A stretch of DNA of 64,000 nucleotides, taken from positions 189,510 through 253,509 of the forward strand of contig NZ_JALJZY010000001.1 in assembly GCF_024171525.1 (NCBI RefSeq), given 5' to 3'. The position numbers and the translations under genes are program-made. The notes under the pieces were generated by a model. The model ran no database searches, was not told the DNA's origin, and worked only from the letters and a program-made list of their open reading frames with translations. The DNA comes from Neisseriaceae bacterium HSC-16F19. Lineage in GTDB: Bacteria; Pseudomonadota; Gammaproteobacteria; Burkholderiales; Neisseriaceae. Shown here in pieces: positions 52,364 to 59,219 of this stretch (position 1 is the stretch's first letter; each line of letters begins with the position of its first letter).

Positions 52364-52706
52364 GTCGAATAACACAGAACGAGATAAGGCAACAGCCGTA
52401 GCTGGGGTCGCAAGACCCAACAGTCACCAAACGTTTTGCCATGTGTTGGGTTTTCAATCCAAGCTACGGCCCCGTCATTCTGCGCGGAGCACAGCCGCGT
52501 AGGTCGGATTCTTGAATCCGACATCATCAAGGTGCGGCAACGGCGGGGATGTCGGATACAAGTATCCGACCTACGCCTGCTACCGCCCCAAAAACTTTCA
52601 GGCAGCCTTAAAGGCTGCTTGAAACCTGATAAAACCGTGACTCACTTACAGCAGCTTGGAACTTGACACAGCAACACGGTATCATTCTGTGTTCAATAAC
52701 TCTATT
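52360..52706. mobile_element. Correia-like element split by palindromic repeats
   Basis: The left end TATAGTCGAATAACACAGAA is at 52360-52396 and the right end ACAGCAACACGGTATCATTC...CAATAACTCTAT is at about 52667-52706. They match the two ends of the 19852 element. Between them lie a GTAGCTGGGG-family palindrome (52398-52469), a half GTCATTCTGCGC repeat (about 52473-52490), a GTAGGTCGGATTC-family palindrome (52499-52574) and an uptake-sequence hairpin (52597-52625). This fills the ruvA-acetyltransferase spacer; no gene is present. Confidence 0.7.
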
Positions 52707-52727
52707 TGATATAAGGAACACCCCATT

Positions 52728-53216
52728 ATGCCCCTGCATATCCGCCCCGCCGTGACCGGGGATGCCGAAACCATCGTGCGCTTTATCCGCGAACTGGCTG
52801 CTTACGAAGAAGCCCTGCACGAGGTACAGGCCACTGCGGAACACATCCGCCAAACCTTGTTCTGCCCCGAACCGCGCGCCTTTGCGCTGATTTGCGAAGA
52901 TGAGGATGGCGCCATCGGCTTTGCCGTGTATTTTTTCAATTATTCGACTTGGCAGGGGCAATACGGCCTGTATTTGGAAGATTTGTATGTATCGCCGCAG
53001 CACCGCGGCAAGGGTGCAGGTCAAGCCCTGCTGCAACACCTGGCACAACTTGCCGTGGCCCGCGATTGCGGCCGTTTCGAGTGGAGCGTGCTGGACTGGA
53101 ACGAGCCCGCCATCCGCGTCTATCAGCATCTGGGTGCACAGCCGCAGTCGGAATGGGTACGTTACCGCTTAAGCGGTGAAGCTTTGGCACAGCTGGCGGC
53201 GCACAAACAAATATAA
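52728..53216 (+). CDS. GNAT acetyltransferase, SSAT-like
   Basis: This 162-residue Gcn5-related acetyltransferase resembles the spermidine/spermine (diamine) acetyltransferase branch. The coenzyme A loop is HRGKGAGQALL after YLEDLYVSP. WNEPAIRVYQHLGA matches the SSAT WNEPSINFYKRRGA region. ATG 52728 has AAGGA 10 nt upstream. Diamine, polyamine or thialysine acetylation is a family inference. Other polyamine genes (speB, a PotD-like protein) are in the window but not adjacent. Confidence 0.82.
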   Translation: MPLHIRPAVTGDAETIVRFIRELAAYEEALHEVQATAEHIRQTLFCPEPRAFALICEDEDGAIGFAVYFFNYSTWQGQYGLYLEDLYVSPQHRGKGAGQALLQHLAQLAVARDCGRFEWSVLDWNEPAIRVYQHLGAQPQSEWVRYRLSGEALAQLAAHKQI

Positions 53217-53272
53217 AGATTTTTGTCGGTCATCCACGCCCAATCTGGCACCCCAAAAAACTTCAGGCAGCC

Positions 53273-53546
53273 GTAGCTTAAGTTGTAAGACCCAACAGTC
53301 ACCAAACGTTTTGCCATATGTCGGGTTTTCAACCCAAGCTACGGCTCCGTCATTCTGCGCGAAGCGTAGCGCAGTCGCAGAATCCCCCACGCATACAGAT
53401 CCTGCGACTGCGCGCAGGATGACGCAGCGGTGGGGCATTTATGCCCAGAATATCCATACTGAGTAAACGCTACCATGTCAAAACCGGGTAGGTCGGCTCT
53501 CCGAGCCGACTGTGTGTTTGTGTGTCGGCTCGGAGAGCCGACCTAC
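53273..53546. repeat. Cluster of three palindromic repeat families
   Basis: 53273-53343 is a diverged GTAGCTT...AAGCTAC element. 53347-53425 is a CATTCTGCGCG/GTCGCAGAATC pair followed by a CCTGCGACTGCGCGCAGG hairpin. 53488-53546 is GTAGGTCGGCTCTCC family copy 2. No gene is supported in 53217-53611. Confidence 0.85.
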
Positions 53547-53556
53547 GGCTGCCCCA

Positions 53557-53595
53557 AAAACTTTCAGGCAGCCTTTAAGGCTGCCTGAAAGTTTT
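53557..53595 (-). terminator. Terminator of rlpA
   Basis: A perfect 19-bp inverted repeat around a single central T contains exact inverted uptake sequences (53563-53574 and 53578-53589) and ends in AAAA/TTTT, 16 bp after the rlpA stop. Confidence 0.85.
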
Positions 53596-53611
53596 ATAAA
53601 ACATGCAATGT

Positions 53612-54457
53612 TTACAGCGAAGTCAGCAAAGCCTGTTTGGCGTGCTTGGCACCTTCTTCCTGTTGAAAGGGGCCCAAACGCACCACATACTGGTCTTCCT
53701 GTTTCACCAAATCGGCTTGGGCGCTGTTTTGCGTCAGTTTCAGCTGGGCGCTGACTTCGGCCAGGTAGTTTTGGGCGTCTTTGAGTTTGTCGAACTGTTT
53801 CAAATCCACAAATACCGCTGCGGCTTTGGCCGGGGCGGTTTTGTCTGTTTTGTCGGCTTTTTTCACCGCTTTGCCGGGCACGATTTGCTCAACGCGCACT
53901 TGGGCGACACCGGCCTGCAAAAAGCCCAGTTTGTTGGCGGCGGCGCGGGAGAGGTCAATCACGCGGTTGCCGTGGAAAGGGCCGCGGTCGTTGATGCGCA
54001 CCACCACTTCCTTGCCGTTTTTCAGATTGGTTACTTTCACATAGCTGGGAATCGGCAGGGTGGGATGGGCGGCGGTCATCTGGTGCATGTCGTAACGCTC
54101 GCCGGAAGAGGTTTTGCGGCCGTGGAAGCGGTCGCCATACCAGGAGGCGCGGCCTTCCTGGGTGAATTCGGCTACGGCGCGGCGCGGCTGGTATTGTTTG
54201 CCGGCGACTTTATAGCTCAAATTGGCGCTGCGGTGCAGCGGCTCGGCTTTAACCGCGGCATTGGGGGTAACGGCGGCTTGGGATTTGGCTTTGGCTTTGG
54301 GGGTTTCTTGTGCCGGGGCGGTCTGGTCGGCTTTTTTGCCGTGCAATACCGGGTGGCTGAGTTTGGCGGTTTCGGCAGCGGCGGGACGCATCACACCGGT
54401 GCCGACACCTACAATGAGGGACAAACTGACGAAGAAAATATTTTTGGCCTGAGTCAA
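53612..54457 (-). CDS. rlpA: RlpA-type septal lytic transglycosylase
   Basis: This 281-residue exported protein has a signal peptide (residues 1-28), an Ala/Lys/Pro linker, a double-psi beta-barrel domain (about 100-180) with ASWYGDRFHGRKTSSGERYDM and RINDRGPFHGNRVIDLS, and a C-terminal SPOR domain (about 213-281) that binds denuded septal glycan. The start codon is TTG (54457), supported by AGGA 7 nt upstream and by the complete signal peptide that follows. No lipobox is seen, unlike the lipoprotein RlpA of E. coli. Confidence 0.9.
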   Translation of the reverse strand: MTQAKNIFFVSLSLIVGVGTGVMRPAAAETAKLSHPVLHGKKADQTAPAQETPKAKAKSQAAVTPNAAVKAEPLHRSANLSYKVAGKQYQPRRAVAEFTQEGRASWYGDRFHGRKTSSGERYDMHQMTAAHPTLPIPSYVKVTNLKNGKEVVVRINDRGPFHGNRVIDLSRAAANKLGFLQAGVAQVRVEQIVPGKAVKKADKTDKTAPAKAAAVFVDLKQFDKLKDAQNYLAEVSAQLKLTQNSAQADLVKQEDQYVVRLGPFQQEEGAKHAKQALLTSL

Positions 54458-54526
54458 ACCGGATTCCTGTTCTTGAGTTGGTAGGGTTATGCGGCTGTGC
54501 CTGCTTGGGGCAGAGCCTTAATGTCT

Positions 54527-54991
54527 TTACACACCGTGTAAAAAATCATGTTGGCGCCATGCTTCAAACAGCACCACGGCCACGGTGTTGGACAGATTCA
54601 TGCTTCTGCTTTCAGGCAGCATGGGCAGGCGCAATTTGTGTGCGTCGTCCATCTGCCCGAGGATTTCTGCCGGCAGACCGCGGGTTTCCGGGCCGAACAA
54701 CAATACATCGCCGGGGGCGAAAGCCGTTTGGTCGGGCCGCGCCCGCCCTTTGGTGGTCAGGGCAAAAATACGCCGCCCTGCCAGGGCGGTGAGGCAGTCG
54801 GCAAAATTTTCGTGCACGGTGAGGCGGGCAAACTCGTGGTAGTCCAGCCCCGCACGGCGCATTTTGGCCGAATCCAAAGGAAATCCCAAAGGCTTTACCA
54901 AGTGCAAATCGGCGCCGGTATTGGCGCACAAGCGGATGATATTGCCGGTATTGGGCGGGATTTCCGGCTGGTATAAAACAACAGTAAACAT
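54527..54991 (-). CDS. trmL: tRNA (cytidine(34)-2'-O)-methyltransferase
   Basis: This 154-residue SPOUT methyltransferase modifies the wobble base of tRNA-Leu. Motifs are YQPEIPPNTGNIIRLCANTG, LLFGPETRGLP and LPMLPESRSMNLSNTVAVVLFEAWRQ. Length matches the family. It is 69 bp upstream of rlpA on the same strand. Confidence 0.95.
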   Translation of the reverse strand: MFTVVLYQPEIPPNTGNIIRLCANTGADLHLVKPLGFPLDSAKMRRAGLDYHEFARLTVHENFADCLTALAGRRIFALTTKGRARPDQTAFAPGDVLLFGPETRGLPAEILGQMDDAHKLRLPMLPESRSMNLSNTVAVVLFEAWRQHDFLHGV

Positions 54992-55053
54992 GAAAATCAG
55001 TCACTTAAGACACGGCACTATGCCAAAGAAGCGCCGGGTGCGTCAAAATTTTT

Positions 55054-55767
55054 TCATTGCGGATGCGCCAGCGTCCAAGCATAAACCGCCGCCGCGCCCG
55101 AGCGCTTCAGGCTTTGCGCCAATTCGTTGATTGTTGCGCCGGTGGTCACTACATCATCGATTAACAGCAGGTTACGGTTCTTAACATCGCCGATTATCTG
55201 AAATACGCCGCGCACATTGCGCCGCCGCTCTTGGCGGCTGAGGGTGGATTGCGGCGGCCGGTGCGCGCGCTGCACGGCCTGCGGCGGCAGACACGGCCAG
55301 CCGTAGTGTGCGGCCAGATTTTCCGCCAGCCAGGCGCTTTGATTAAAACCCCGCTCGGCCAGCCGCGCCGCACTCAAAGGCATGGCCACCACCGCATCGA
55401 TACCGCTTTCAGGCAGCCACGGCGGCGGATGGGCACGCATCAGCGCGGCCAAAGGCGGCAACAAAGCGCTGTCGCCTTGGTATTTGAAACGGTGCAGCAT
55501 TTCCACCAGCGGCGGCACATAATACTGGCTGGCAAATACGCGCGTGCAGGCGGGCGGATGCTGCTGGCACTGGCCGCACACCACCGCCTGCGCGCTGTAA
55601 CGGGTGCACGTAGGGCAGCTGTTGGCCGCGTCGGTGCGCGTGGCGGCCAAATCGGCCATGCAGGCGGTGCACAGGGCATCGGCTGCCGCCGTTCCGTGGC
55701 ATAATACGCAGCGCGGCGCACCCCAAACGGTGTGCCGGATTTTCTGCCACCACCCTGTTTTGTCCAT
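55054..55767 (-). CDS. comF: ComF-family competence protein / phosphoribosyltransferase
   Basis: This 237-residue protein has an N-terminal zinc-finger-like cysteine cluster (CVLC, CTAC, CPTC, CGQC) and a type-I phosphoribosyltransferase domain with LLLIDDVVTTGATINEL. ComF is required for DNA uptake or processing in naturally competent bacteria, which fits the many uptake sequences here. ATG 55767 is preferred because GGGGGA lies 8 nt upstream. That ATG shares the tetranucleotide CATG with the divergent bioH start. Confidence 0.9.
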   Translation of the reverse strand: MDKTGWWQKIRHTVWGAPRCVLCHGTAAADALCTACMADLAATRTDAANSCPTCTRYSAQAVVCGQCQQHPPACTRVFASQYYVPPLVEMLHRFKYQGDSALLPPLAALMRAHPPPWLPESGIDAVVAMPLSAARLAERGFNQSAWLAENLAAHYGWPCLPPQAVQRAHRPPQSTLSRQERRRNVRGVFQIIGDVKNRNLLLIDDVVTTGATINELAQSLKRSGAAAVYAWTLAHPQ

Positions 55768-56512
55768 GTCTCTATCCCCCATCCTGCTGATTCACGGCTG
55801 GGGCGCCAACGGGCGCATTTTTTCGCCCTTGCGCGCCGCCCTGCCGCCCGAACGGCAAGCCCGCACCGGCGCCCCCGATTTGCCCGGCCACGGCGAGGCC
55901 GGTTTTAACGGTGTTTTCGACATCGCCGCCATTGCCGATGATTTCGCCGCCCGCCTCGACCGCCCGGCGCATATCGTCGGCTGGTCGCTGGGCGGCATGG
56001 TGGCTTTGGCCATGGCGGCACGACATCCCCAACACGTGCGCTCGCTGTGCCTCACCGCCAGCGCCGCCAAAATCCCCGCCGCCGCCGACTATCCCCAAGG
56101 TCTCAAACGCATGCCGCTGGCCGCCATGATAGACGGTTTTCGTGCCGACTACGCCGCCGCCATGCACCGCTTTATCGAATTGCAGCTGCTCTACACCCCC
56201 GAAAAGCGCCATTTCATCAACGAATGGAGCGCCGATGTGGCCGCCCCCGGCGCCCCGGCGGCTTTGGAAGCGGCACTGGCCGCACTGGAAAGCGCCGACT
56301 GGCGTGCCGGGCTGCCGGAAATCCGCTGCCCGGTGCTGCTGGTTTACGGCGGCAAAGACGCCCTCACCCCGGTGCGCATGGGCGAATATCTGCACCGGCA
56401 CCTGCCCAAGAGCCGCCTGCACATTATCGACAAAGCCGCCCACGCACCGTTTTTAAGCCATAGCGACGAGATGGCCGCCACCCTGATTGATTTTTGGAAA
56501 CACTGCCCATGA
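55766..56512 (+). CDS. bioH: Pimeloyl-ACP methyl ester carboxylesterase
   Basis: This 248-residue alpha/beta hydrolase removes the methyl group from pimeloyl-ACP methyl ester in biotin synthesis. The triad is S74 in GWSLGGM, D198 in YGGKDALTP and H226 in AAHAPFLSH. The oxyanion segment is LIHGWGANG. ATG 55766 overlaps the divergent comF start within CATG, so its promoter and leader lie inside comF. No ribosome-binding site is obvious. bioC follows with an ATGA overlap. Confidence 0.92.
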   Translation: MSLSPILLIHGWGANGRIFSPLRAALPPERQARTGAPDLPGHGEAGFNGVFDIAAIADDFAARLDRPAHIVGWSLGGMVALAMAARHPQHVRSLCLTASAAKIPAAADYPQGLKRMPLAAMIDGFRADYAAAMHRFIELQLLYTPEKRHFINEWSADVAAPGAPAALEAALAALESADWRAGLPEIRCPVLLVYGGKDALTPVRMGEYLHRHLPKSRLHIIDKAAHAPFLSHSDEMAATLIDFWKHCP

Positions 56513-57294
56513 GCGACTGGTTTTTGCACCACCATCTGGCCGAAATGCTGGACGAGCGCCTGCCCGCCTTTAAAACCGTGCCGCAAGACATTATTCTGGC
56601 CGCCGCCGACGGCGATGCCAGCCACAGCCGCTTGAAACAGCGCTATCCCAAAGCCGCGTTTCGCGAATACGATGCCCGCGCCGATTACCTCGCCGCCGCG
56701 CTCGCCCTGCGCAAACAGGGGCAGAACCTGTGGCAGAAACTCGGCAGCAAACTGCCGCCGCAATACCCCATAACACAGCTGCCTGAAGACCAGCGCGCCG
56801 ATATGTTGTGGAGCAATCTCGGCCTCTTGGCGGAAGCCGACCTGCCTGCCGCACTGACCCGCTGGGCCGCCGCGCTCAAACCCGACGGCCTGCTGTTTTT
56901 TACCCATTTGGGCCCCGACAGCCTGCGCGAACTGAAGGCGTGGTGGCAACGCCACGGCATAGCCATGGCCGCGCCGCATCTGGCCGATATGCACGACTTG
57001 GGCGATATGCTGCCCGCCAACGGTTTTTACGACCCGGTGGTGGATATGGACACCCTCACCCTGCATTACCGCAGCGCCGCGCGCCTCTCGGCCGACCTCG
57101 ACCACCTCGGCCTGTGGCCCCTCTTGCAGTTAAGCGACACCGCACGCGCACGCGCCGTGCTGCAACAGGGTTTTGATGAAGGCGTTTTGGGCGATATCAC
57201 CCTGGAACTGATTTACGGCCATGCACTGAAAAAACTCAGGCTGCCTGAAAACGAAAGCGTGCTTCAGTTTTATCCGCGCCGGGCGGACTTGTAG
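56509..57294 (+). CDS. bioC: BioC-like malonyl-ACP methyltransferase homologue with degenerate SAM motif
   Basis: This 261-residue protein resembles betaproteobacterial BioC in its second half: MLWSNLGLL, GLLFFTHLGPDSLRELKAWW and DMHDLGDMLPANGFYDPVVDM. The glycine-rich SAM motif I, normally LDLGCGTG, reads ILAAADGDAS here, so SAM binding is doubtful or altered. The start overlaps the bioH stop as ATGA. Its pairing with bioH supports a role in pimelate formation. An exact uptake sequence (57238-57249) is embedded near the C-terminus as LRLPEN. Confidence 0.8.
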   Translation: MSDWFLHHHLAEMLDERLPAFKTVPQDIILAAADGDASHSRLKQRYPKAAFREYDARADYLAAALALRKQGQNLWQKLGSKLPPQYPITQLPEDQRADMLWSNLGLLAEADLPAALTRWAAALKPDGLLFFTHLGPDSLRELKAWWQRHGIAMAAPHLADMHDLGDMLPANGFYDPVVDMDTLTLHYRSAARLSADLDHLGLWPLLQLSDTARARAVLQQGFDEGVLGDITLELIYGHALKKLRLPENESVLQFYPRRADL

Positions 57295-57347
57295 GGCAGG
57301 CACTGCATGTATGTAGGTCGTGCTACTGAATATATTTCAGGTAGCGC

Positions 57348-57409
57348 GTAGGTCGGCTCTCCGATCCGACGTTTATCTGTTTGTGCGTCGGCTCGGAGAG
57401 CCGACCTAC
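57348..57409. repeat. GTAGGTCGGCTCTCC-family palindrome, copy 3
   Basis: Inverted arms of 23 bp with one mismatch (CCGATCC instead of CCGAGCC) around a GTTTATCTGTTTGTGC loop. Confidence 0.88.
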
Positions 57410-57434
57410 GGCTTATGGTCTAAAGGCAGCAGCC

Positions 57435-57611
57435 GTAGCTTGGGTCGCCAGACCCAACAAATCCGTGCTGCTTTATTTATAGTCAAATAAAATAAGAACG
57501 AGACAAGGCGGCAAGCCGCAGACAGTACAAGTAGTACGGCAAGGCGCAGCCAACGCTGTATCGTTCTTATTTTAAATGACTATATATGTTGGGTTTACAA
57601 CCCAAGCTACG
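57435..57611. repeat. GTAGCTTGGG palindrome interrupted by a Correia-like element
   Basis: The left arm GTAGCTTGGGTCGCCAGACC is at 57435-57477 and the right arm TGTTGGGTTTACAACCCAAG(CTAC) at 57585-57611. Removing 57478-57584 restores an ordinary family member with spacing like the copy at 59133. Confidence 0.82.
57478..57584. mobile_element. Short (107-bp) Correia-like element nested in a REP
   Basis: Ends TATAGTCAAATAAAATAAG and the inverse of TATAGTCATTTAAAATAAG. Compared with the 180-bp copies, it lacks the central hairpin segment and joins AGTAGTACGG directly to CAAGGCGCAGCC. Its length matches the short class of Correia elements. Confidence 0.88.
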
Positions 57612-57628
57612 CAGGCTGCAGATAAATA

Positions 57629-57662
57629 AAAAGGCTGCCTGAAAACCTTTCAGGCAGCCTTT
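57629..57662 (-). terminator. Terminator of the efflux operon (after mtrE)
   Basis: Exact inverted uptake sequences (57632-57643 and 57649-57660) with flanking A and T runs, 16 bp after the mtrE stop. Confidence 0.88.
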
Positions 57663-57678
57663 TTACATCATCTTGCCA

Positions 57679-59106
57679 TTACTCGCCCACAGCCGTTTCC
57701 GCTTTCAAACCGCCGCCCAAGACCTTGTAGAGGTCGGCGCGGTTTTCCAGTACGGTCAGGCGGGTGGCCAGCAGGGCCTGGCGGGCGCCGTAATGGTCGC
57801 GCTCGGCGTCCAGGCGCTCCAGCGAGCTGGCAATGCCGTGCTTAAAGCGCATGTCCACCAGACGGTAACGCTCCGCAGTGGCTTTGGCGCTGCGCTGCTG
57901 CGCATCGTATTGGCGTTGCAGGGTGTCGCGCGCGCCCAAGGCATCGGCCACGTCTTTAAAGGCAGACTGCACGGCTTTTTCGTATTGCGCCACGGCGATG
58001 TTTTTGCGCACATGGCTCAAGTCCAGATTGGCCTTGTTGGCGCCCCAGGTGAAGATGGGCAGGCTGATTTGCGGCGCAAAACTCCAGGTGCGGTTGATGC
58101 CCATAAACAGATTGCCCAATTCGGTGCTGCCGCTGCCGACACTGCCGGTCAGCGTAATGCGCGGGAAGAAGGCGGCACGGGCGGCGCCGATATTGGCATT
58201 GGCCGCTTTCAGTGCAAATTCGCCCGCCTGTACGTCCGGACGGCGCAACAGCACTTCGGAAGGCAGACCCGCAGGCAGTTCCACATCCACAAACTGTTGG
58301 TCCAGCGGCAGGGTGGCGGGCAGGTCTTCGGGGATGGGCTGGCCGATTAGCAGCGCCAGCGCGGTGCGCGCCTGGTTGCGCGCCTGTTCGGCGGCGGCGT
58401 AATCGGCACGCGCGGCTTCAATCTGGGTTTCGGCCACACGCACGTCCACGGCGGAAATCACCCCGGCTTTGAATTTCAAATCGGTGAGCTTTTTGCTCTC
58501 TTCGCGGCTTTTCAGGGTTTGCTCCGCCAAGTCCATGCGTTCCTGGGCACTGCGCTCGCCGAAATAAGCCTTGGCCACGGTGGCAATCAGGCTGATTTGG
58601 GTGGCGTCGCGGGTGTGCTGCTGGGCGAAATAATTGTTGAGCGCGGCATTGGACAGGCTTTTCACGCGGCCGAACAAATCCAGCTCAAACGCGGCCACAC
58701 CCATGCCCACATTGTAAGACTCGGTGATATAGCTTTGGCCGAGCGCACTCAGGTCTTGGGCAATGCGCGCCTTGTTGGCACCGCCGCTGGCGGCGACGGA
58801 CGGCAGGCGGTCGGCACGCTGGATGGCGTATTGCGCGCGCACGGCATCCACATTCAGCGCGGCCACGCGCAGGTCGCGGTTATTGGTCAAGGCCAGTTCG
58901 ATAAAGTGCTTGAGGCGGGCATCGGCAAAATAATCGCGCCAACCCAAATCCTGCGCCGCCACGCGGCCGACGGAATGGGCGTTTTGTACGGCAGGGAAAT
59001 CGCCGGTGGTGACTTGCGGCTGACGGTATTGCGGCGCCATGCTGCACGCGGCCAGTGTCACGGCGGCCACGCAAGCCGTTACGGCGGGTTTGAAGTGTTG
59101 TTTCAT
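57679..59106 (-). CDS. mtrE: RND efflux outer-membrane channel, MtrE/OprM family
   Basis: This 475-residue outer-membrane lipoprotein has lipobox VTLAACS and two OEP repeats, the second containing LPSEVLLRRPDVQAGEFALKAANANIGAARAAFFP. It forms the TolC-like trimeric exit duct for MtrC/MtrD. It is third in the operon. A palindromic repeat (59133-59195) separates it from mtrD. Confidence 0.93.
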   Translation of the reverse strand: MKQHFKPAVTACVAAVTLAACSMAPQYRQPQVTTGDFPAVQNAHSVGRVAAQDLGWRDYFADARLKHFIELALTNNRDLRVAALNVDAVRAQYAIQRADRLPSVAASGGANKARIAQDLSALGQSYITESYNVGMGVAAFELDLFGRVKSLSNAALNNYFAQQHTRDATQISLIATVAKAYFGERSAQERMDLAEQTLKSREESKKLTDLKFKAGVISAVDVRVAETQIEAARADYAAAEQARNQARTALALLIGQPIPEDLPATLPLDQQFVDVELPAGLPSEVLLRRPDVQAGEFALKAANANIGAARAAFFPRITLTGSVGSGSTELGNLFMGINRTWSFAPQISLPIFTWGANKANLDLSHVRKNIAVAQYEKAVQSAFKDVADALGARDTLQRQYDAQQRSAKATAERYRLVDMRFKHGIASSLERLDAERDHYGARQALLATRLTVLENRADLYKVLGGGLKAETAVGE

Positions 59107-59132
59107 AGTTAATTCCTTGTTTTCAGGCAGCG

Positions 59133-59195
59133 GTAGCTTGGGTCGCCAGACCCAACAAACAGTTTTGCAGGTGTTGGGTTTTCAACCCAAGCTAC
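59133..59195. repeat. GTAGCTTGGG palindrome between mtrD and mtrE
   Basis: Arms GTAGCTTGGGTCGCCAGACC and GGTTTTCAACCCAAGCTAC. It is flanked on both sides by partial uptake sequences (TTTTCAGGCAGC and GGCTGCCTGAAAA), so the whole unit is a larger inverted repeat inside the operon. Confidence 0.88.
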
Positions 59196-59219
59196 GGCTG
59201 CCTGAAAAGCATTACACGT

